This document shows, piece by piece, positions 57,535 through 64,000 of a DNA stretch of 64,000 nucleotides. The notes beneath the pieces are model-generated. The model was not told the origin of the DNA and made no database searches. It saw only the letters and a program-made list of their open reading frames with translations. The DNA comes from Campylorhamphus procurvoides (lineage: Eukaryota; Chordata; Aves; Passeriformes; Dendrocolaptidae), in NCBI GenBank assembly GCA_013396655.1, contig WBMV01004890.1, positions 521,025 through 585,024 of the forward strand. The letters are read 5' to 3'. Numbering within the stretch: the first letter of the stretch is position 1; the number at the start of each line of letters is the position of its first letter. The translations under genes were made by a program, and so were the position numbers.

Positions 57535-57724
57535 CATCTGTCTGATTAACTTTGGTTTCGAAGTCTTGCCTTGCATTTCAAGTAATTCGGGCCAGTAAGC
57601 TGGGATAGGGATTCAGATGATTCCTCAGCTGCAGATTCAGGAACTTGGATAAGCAACCTGATTTTCCATCACAAAACAGAGCACTGAACTTAGTTAATAA
57701 CCTAAAAATATAACACATCAGTAC

Positions 57725-57812
57725 AAGCAAAGGCAAGGGAAGGATAGGCAAGGCAAGGGAAGGAGAGGAAAGGCAAGGGAAGGAAAGGAAAGGTAAGGAG
57801 GGGCAGGCAGGG
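57725..57812 (+). repeat. Polypurine AGGCAAGGGA-type repeat
   Basis: Irregular repetition of aaggcaaggg, aaggaaagg and related purine units over about 88 bp, with almost no pyrimidines other than C in GGCA. Confidence 0.88.
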
Positions 57813-60800
57813 CAAGACACAGCCAGGGAGGGGTCACAACTGGAACTGGATCAGTAAGAAACTCCGTGTGATTTCCAACAGTTGCCTAATTTGCAGGTAA
57901 CTTGGATTATTTTTAGGCTTAGAAATCAAGGCAATATATTGCAAAACTATGTGGATGGCCAGTTCAGCAGGGTTTACCTTCAGCATCACAACCACTGGGC
58001 TCAGGAGACAGACAGAAATGGGGTTCTGTTCTGGTAAATTTGACTAGCACAGTGCAGATGATGCTCAAAATCTACATGCAGAAGAGAAAGAGGTTGTGCA
58101 GCCCCAGATATGCTGGTACAGGGCAGCCACCAGCTTAGTCTTGCCAGGAGAGAGGGAGAAATGGAGAGAAATGAAAACTGGCAGAATACATAAAGAGAGT
58201 TGAGCTTTCAGTATATTTAATACAAGACCCCTAAAATAAAATGGCAATAAATTGATTTTACACTTGGTCAGGCTTGGCTTTGCAAGGGAAGATCAGCAAA
58301 AGCCCTTCATCCTGACGTTCTGAGGAACTGTGGAATTTGCCATGGGGTTTTGACAATTTCTGTTGCTGCTCAGGAGGAAAAAAAGCTGCCACTACAAGGA
58401 AAATGAAAAATTGACTGCCCTGAGGGCCTGTGAGTGTAGTTCTGCTTCTAGTACATGTGAGGGAACGGGGGGAGGGGTTCTAAAATGGGTCATGACATTT
58501 GCCAGACGAATTTGCAACAATGATCCTTATGTTTGTAAAACACAGGAAACGGCAGTGATGCAATAAATAAGGAAAACAGGCCATTTATTTGCTGCTCTGC
58601 TGAAAAAAACCCCCAACAACTGTTGCAAACCCAGAAGAACGTTTACAAATATCAAAGGAAAATCTGTAAATCTGACTGGTTTGTTTATACTCTCAGTAAA
58701 TCACAGCACGTGTAACTGTGAGGCCACTTATTCTTTGTACACAGGGCAGTGAAAAGCCAGAAGTGGTGAAGAAGGCTTGAGAAAAGCCCAGAGTGCTGGG
58801 GAAGAAATGGTCACCAGGCAGAACGATGAATTAGCTGCAGGAAGAGAAAACAGACACGAGACATTTGAAAAGGAGTTAAAATATGCATTGCACCTAAAAG
58901 GGAATTACCTACAGCCAAAGAGAGAACCTGCTTGGATTGACTTGTGCTAACAAACATATATAAAGGCCCAGTTGGTATCTTATAAATTCTTTCAGGGGAC
59001 AGACCTTGTACAGCTGTGCATGAGATGAGAAAGGGAGTTGTCAGACATTGAGTATCCAGGGATTTGTTCCCCTAAAACCACTGTGGGAGACAGGAACAGC
59101 ATCCCTGCATCAGAGACAGAGGAGCAGCTCGTGTGTAACTTGGGAGCCTCAGGCAAATCGTTTCTGTCTCCAAAGCAGTGCTGACAGAGACCAGTTCTCT
59201 TTGCTGGGCTTGTTTGGAGAAGATGCAAGCAGTAAAAAGGCAGAGTTGCAAAATGGGAACTGGAGGGCCTTGTTAAAACTTGCCAAATAAAGTAAATGTA
59301 AAGGGCAAACAGCTGAACATTTGCTTGCAAAGTGCCTTCTGGGTTTGTCGTGACACGGAACTGGAGGCTGGAGCTGCTGCAACATGAGTGGTCTGGTAAG
59401 GGATCTGCTCTCCTTCAGAGGACTCCTCACACTGCCCTGGCCAGGAGCATGCCTGATACTGTAGGAAAACAGATTATTAAGCAGCCTCCTCAGCATTTAT
59501 AACCAGGAAACAAAGAGGTTTGACTGGTAACTGAGGAATGCACCGAGAAATGCATGAAGAGCTGCCACCTTAGTGCTGGAACATGGATTTGGGTAAAAAA
59601 CCCCTGAGGTTCTCCTGTGCATGATACAAAACGAGCTGGAATTAACACAGGGCTTGTGTCACCCTCTGCAAATAATTCCTGGTTCAGTCGGGGTTGATCA
59701 TGTGTAGCTGTTTGTGAGGGAAATGGATTGAAGGAACAGAAGGAGAGGACCCAGGTGACAATTTAAGAAGAAAGCTTTCAGTCACATTTGAATGGCAACT
59801 GGGCAGGGTTTTATGGAACTACCTGTGACAGCCTCTTTTTTATACTTAGATAAGCTGGTGGATGCCAAAACATTTGGATAACTGATTTATTTACATGTTT
59901 TGTGAGGTGCTGAAGCTTCCAATCTGCAGTAGAACTTAAATAAATGTCATTTAGAAAGGTAATTTATCTAAGCCAAATCACGGAGAGAAATTCCCTCTGA
60001 TTAGAAGAAGAAGTGAAGCCTTGCAAAACAAACCAACATGTTTGTAGACTGTCTGTGTTCTGGAGATTTTGTTGAACACAGAACACTTGTTTAAGAGTTT
60101 ACAAACATTGCAAAACCACCGTGTGGGAGCGGAGGGAGAGGAAAACAGTATTTTGGAGGCAGCGTGTGGCTGTCACTCTCAGGATTGGAAACATGTTTAG
60201 TGACTGCTCTTATTTGTTTCCTCCCAGCTCAAAGTCATGTGTCTCTGTGCTGCACTGCAGGGGCAACTCCAGCTGCTGGGAACAGGCATGGCAGGAGAAA
60301 AAGAATTACTAGAGGGAGAAGTACTATATTAAAGCACCATTTAACTTCTCGAAGGAGAAATTATGGCACTCCCTGAAAGAAACTCCTCGCTGGAGCTAAA
60401 TCTAGAAAACATCTTTAAAGCCCTTTATAGGGAAGAAGTTTGATCAAGACAGGAAATACACCCCTGAAACAGCTCTTTAAATTCAGGAGTTTTGAAGGTT
60501 GTTGTTAGTACACTGCTGGGAAACCTGCAGGGCTGTGCTTTCCCAGCTGCTGGGGGCACAGGGCAGGCAGGGAATCTAAAGCTTTTTCCAAACTGAGGTA
60601 CTCATTGCAAGTATTACCTTAAGTGGGAAAACACGGAATTACATGCTCAATTCACTGAGTGGACTCAAGAAGAGGCAGTTATGTCCTGTGTCCCCATAAT
60701 TAGACAAGGAGCAAAACTACCTGTTTTATCCATCCAACTCTCCTTCACGACTAATTGATACTCTTTCAGTTGTGCAGGTACTCATTTACTCCCTCCACTG

Positions 60801-61201
60801 AATGGCAGTATGTAATATGGACAAGCAGAGCTGCTGCTGTGGCACTCAAAACTAACTAAATGCCTCATTTTATCCTCTTTCAAATGCTCTTTCAAAGGGC
60901 ATTTTCTATAGGACTATTAGGGATCCAGTATGGGACACAGGATGGATCTCAGCAGCTTGCACATCAGGAGATAAGGAGACCCTATCAATGGGCTAAGCTG
61001 AATAAATTAAAAAATATTATTAAAATGTGGCCTTTTATATTCATATGATCATCACCAAACCTCTGATCTCCTTTCTTAAATTTGTGTAGTCCCCAGAACC
61101 AGGATGAAACAAAAGAGAACAACCACTGCTTTATTCAATGCTCATAATCCCAAAGGCTTAATGTTACATGCAATGGTCTATTAACCTTCACTGAAGCTGC
61201 G

Positions 61202-61347
61202 TTTTACCCCTTTACAAATAATACATTACAATATACAAAGCCCGGGGAGGAAGGAAAGGAAGATTCACTGTGAGTCACAGAGGGGGTGACACTGTCTGGA
61301 AAATGTTCCCGGGGTCAACATGACAATAAAGGGTCAACAAGATTTAG
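61202..61347 (+). repeat. Duplicated 146-bp segment, copy 1
   Basis: Nearly identical to 61662-61807 at an exact offset of 460 bp. The only differences I see are at 61210 and 61231-61232. The copy ends immediately before the N at 61348. Confidence 0.95.
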
Positions 61348-61348
61348 N
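61348..61348. other. Ambiguous base N
   Basis: The only N in the window lies directly after copy 1 of the duplicated segment. It is probably an assembly gap placeholder or an unresolved call. Confidence 0.95.
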
Positions 61349-61661
61349 GTAGTGAGAGGTGAGGTGGATGCTGAATTCAGCCAGGCTGAATTCACTTCCC
61401 TGTGAAAAGTGAGCCTCAGGTGATCCGAGCTTGACACCAGAATGTTGAGGTAACCAGTGAAGAATTAAGGGAAATAATGGTTCTAGTTATTCCTTGCAAT
61501 TTGATTTTTCTTTACAATACACTGTCATTCAGTCTGAATCTCAAGCAAAGTAACATTTCTTTAATTATTAATTGTTTTATCATGACATGCAGAAGGGTTG
61601 ATTTGCAAGGCAGACCCTCAAATGAAGTGGTTATGTTGTTAATGTGTTATAGAAAATAGCT

Positions 61662-61807
61662 TTTTACCCTTTTACAAATAATACATTACACCATACAAAG
61701 CCCGGGGAGGAAGGAAAGGAAGATTCACTGTGAGTCACAGAGGGGGTGACACTGTCTGGAAAATGTTCCCGGGGTCAACATGACAATAAAGGGTCAACAA
61801 GATTTAG
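61662..61807 (+). repeat. Duplicated 146-bp segment, copy 2
   Basis: Second copy of the segment at 61202-61347. The 313 bp between the N and this copy (61349-61661) are single copy in the window. Confidence 0.95.
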
Positions 61808-64000
61808 GAGTTGCTTCAGTCACCACTGAATGTCACTGTTGCTCCACAGAATGGCTGTGGGCACCTGCTTTTGTCAAAGATCCCTTCTGAAGACAGAAAC
61901 CTGTGCAGATTTAAGACACTGGTGAAGGCATTTCTGGCACACCCGGCTGAGACCCATCCCCAGCTCATCCAGCTGAGACAGAATGTTAATTTTAGGCACT
62001 TTGTTAACTCTGGCCACAAGAATAAGGAGCTTTCCTTTCTACAATTCCTAAATACAGCAAGTCTGGTGTATCTGAAAAAGTCTTGGGATGTTTTTTGGTG
62101 TTTGGTTTTTTTGTTCCCCTAAAACTCAGTAGAATTAAGAGAAACAAAATAAAGTCCCTTTAATTGGTAGAATGCATGATGGAAATCTCTAAGAGATACA
62201 GCCAGCAATTCTGGATTTGATTTGGGGAAAAAGCCTAATGTATGTTCTAGTGAGGATTAATATTTTTCTGTTTGAAAAAAGCACATCTGGGTTGGATGAA
62301 CGTTTAAATAATTTAAATTGGTCCAAGGCTCCCAAGCACAGTGAAAAGACATAACAGAGCTACAATTAATTAACAGAGATACCTTCTTTCTATAGGGTGA
62401 GATGTTTCTGAGAGTTTTGATGTGTATAGAGCAGTTGCTTTATGTGATTTCTGTGTTAGATTTTCCAGAAGCAAGGAAATAAGGATAAGTTGGATATGGC
62501 ATCTAGAAGGATTTTAAGAAAAATTGAGTTAACAGGAATGGAGTAAACATTCTTTGAAATATTTATGCAGCTGTAGGAGCCAAACTGCAGTACTAGAAGC
62601 CTCCTGGAGTTCAGAAAATATATATAAGCATTCAGTTAAGGGACAATTCTTACTATAAACCATGTTTCTTTTCTTACTCATCTCCTTCTCTTAATCTGTT
62701 CATTTCTCTAGATGCCAACACAGGAACTGCTTATTTATTTTTATGAAGTTCATCTCTTCCAATTACCTTTGTTTCCTAATTGCACCCACCTTTTGAGTCC
62801 TTTAATTATGAAATGAATGGGGGGAGAAGTGGAAAGAGGGCCACAGTGCCCAACCCAGCACACACTGTGCAAACAGCACCGTTGGCACAAACAGCAGGAT
62901 TCCCTATTACTGTGTGTGGGCAAGAGGGAGGCAGTGAGCACAGGCAATACACATTGAATTATTATGTTCAAGTCAGTGGAACCAACTTTAATACAACTTA
63001 AAATATAGTTCTGTCTCAGCCTTCCATTCAAGGAGCCTGCTAATTGTCTTCACGTTTGTGTGGAGGAAAAGTTGAGGCAACCTTCGCTTCACTTTGAGCA
63101 AATCCTGAATTTCTAAGGGCCAACGTGTCACTTTTCATTGATGTCTTTCAAAATAGCCTTTGCCACTTTGAATCATTAATGAAAAGATCACATTTCCTCC
63201 TCTGAAGGCACAAGGAGCAGTGCTGGCACACAGAAATGTTTTGACACCCTCTTAATAAATTTAGAGTAGACACAGGCTCGGAAGTTTTATGATCTCTCTG
63301 GTTGTCTTGTGACCTGTCTCAGGAGGTCTGAGCTGCTGCCTCTGCCTGTGCCACCTTTCCTTCCTGTGGCTCACAGGGGAAGGAACCAGGAAGGGCACTC
63401 TTATGAACCTCCCTCGGGGGGGTTTGTCCCAACAGAACATTTTCCATACCCAGCCAGATTCTCATCTCAGATAATAATTCCATTGCACTCAGTGGTGCAA
63501 AAGTGAAGTGCCTTCCATGCTGACTGTACTGAGTGACAGTGACAGTGACTCCAGTGAGGAGATGCAGAACTGAAACCATCACAGTGGTTTGTTTCCATTT
63601 TAAAATATGCCTAATAATATGGATTTATTTTTTTTAAAATTGTGATCCTGCTCATTATGAATAATTAGACTGAGAGATGCCACTGATTTGCAAACAGAAT
63701 TACCAAGACCTCAGGAGATATCAAAAGGAACCTGCTAAGACAATGTATAAATTCAATGATCTTTAACATAAAGTTAATTGTTTTAAGGATTGGAGAAACC
63801 AGGGACCTTCAAAATGCTTTTATTGGGAAAATTTCTTTTTTACAGCTTAAGATGTGTATATTGAGTAGCCTTCTGGAAGTGCAGCACAAAATGTATCCTT
63901 CCACTGAAATCTATTATTATATCTATTATTATTATCCAAGGCCTCCATGCATGCTACCTCATCAGAGCAATGCTCTTTGATGACTACTGAGTACTCCCAT

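Larger units (their letters stand above)
54949..64000. other. Sequence upstream of IL20RB; no gene recognised
   Basis: The IL20RB promoter must lie at the left end of this stretch, but no TATA box or CpG island is evident next to the start codon. The remaining 9 kb contains low-complexity tracts (56106-56283 and 57725-57812), the 146-bp duplicated segment (61202-61347 and 61662-61807) and a single N. ORFs are short and unrelated to any family I recognise. In human the gene upstream of IL20RB is NCK1. No NCK1 exon is seen here. Confidence 0.6.

Overview
The window is vertebrate nuclear DNA: small coding exons with GT/AG splice sites separated by kilobase-scale introns, one CpG island, and no bacterial-style gene packing. 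CR1 LINE fragments and a solo avian ERVL-type LTR point to a bird. A songbird is likely but not proved. Only two protein-coding genes can be supported, both on the minus strand. Almost all the open reading frames in the window are chance ORFs in introns and intergenic DNA.

Left half (1-33,900): a GSG1L-family gene, a claudin-fold AMPA-receptor auxiliary subunit. Three consecutive coding exons are readable from right to left: exon 1 (32,974-33,274), a 48-bp exon 2 (16,643-16,690) and exon 3 (2,697-2,849). Introns of about 16.3 and 13.8 kb separate them, and the remaining exons lie beyond the left edge. Exon 1 sits in a CpG island that also carries a GGGGAC/AGGGAC hexanucleotide tract. The introns hold a CR1 copy, a solo LTR, old antisense LINE remnants, a 47-bp tandem duplication and an ATCT microsatellite.

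Middle (33,900-45,174): intergenic DNA with one CR1 copy and no recognisable gene.

Right (45,175-54,948): a complete IL20RB-type gene, the short-tailed class II cytokine receptor chain used by IL-19, IL-20 and IL-24. Its seven coding exons all join in phase to give 307 residues. The last exon (45,175-45,300) is short and diverged but ends in a conserved C-terminal motif. From 54,949 to 64,000 there is upstream non-coding DNA with low-complexity tracts and a 146-bp direct duplication 460 bp apart. The first copy abuts the window's only N (61,348).

The two genes are arranged head to tail (IL20RB upstream, GSG1L-type gene downstream). They have no obvious functional link: one is epithelial/immune cytokine reception, the other synaptic receptor modulation. 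In human, IL20RB (3q22) and GSG1L (16p12) are on different chromosomes, so the pairing raises an orthology or synteny question. I found no undescribed multi-gene system.
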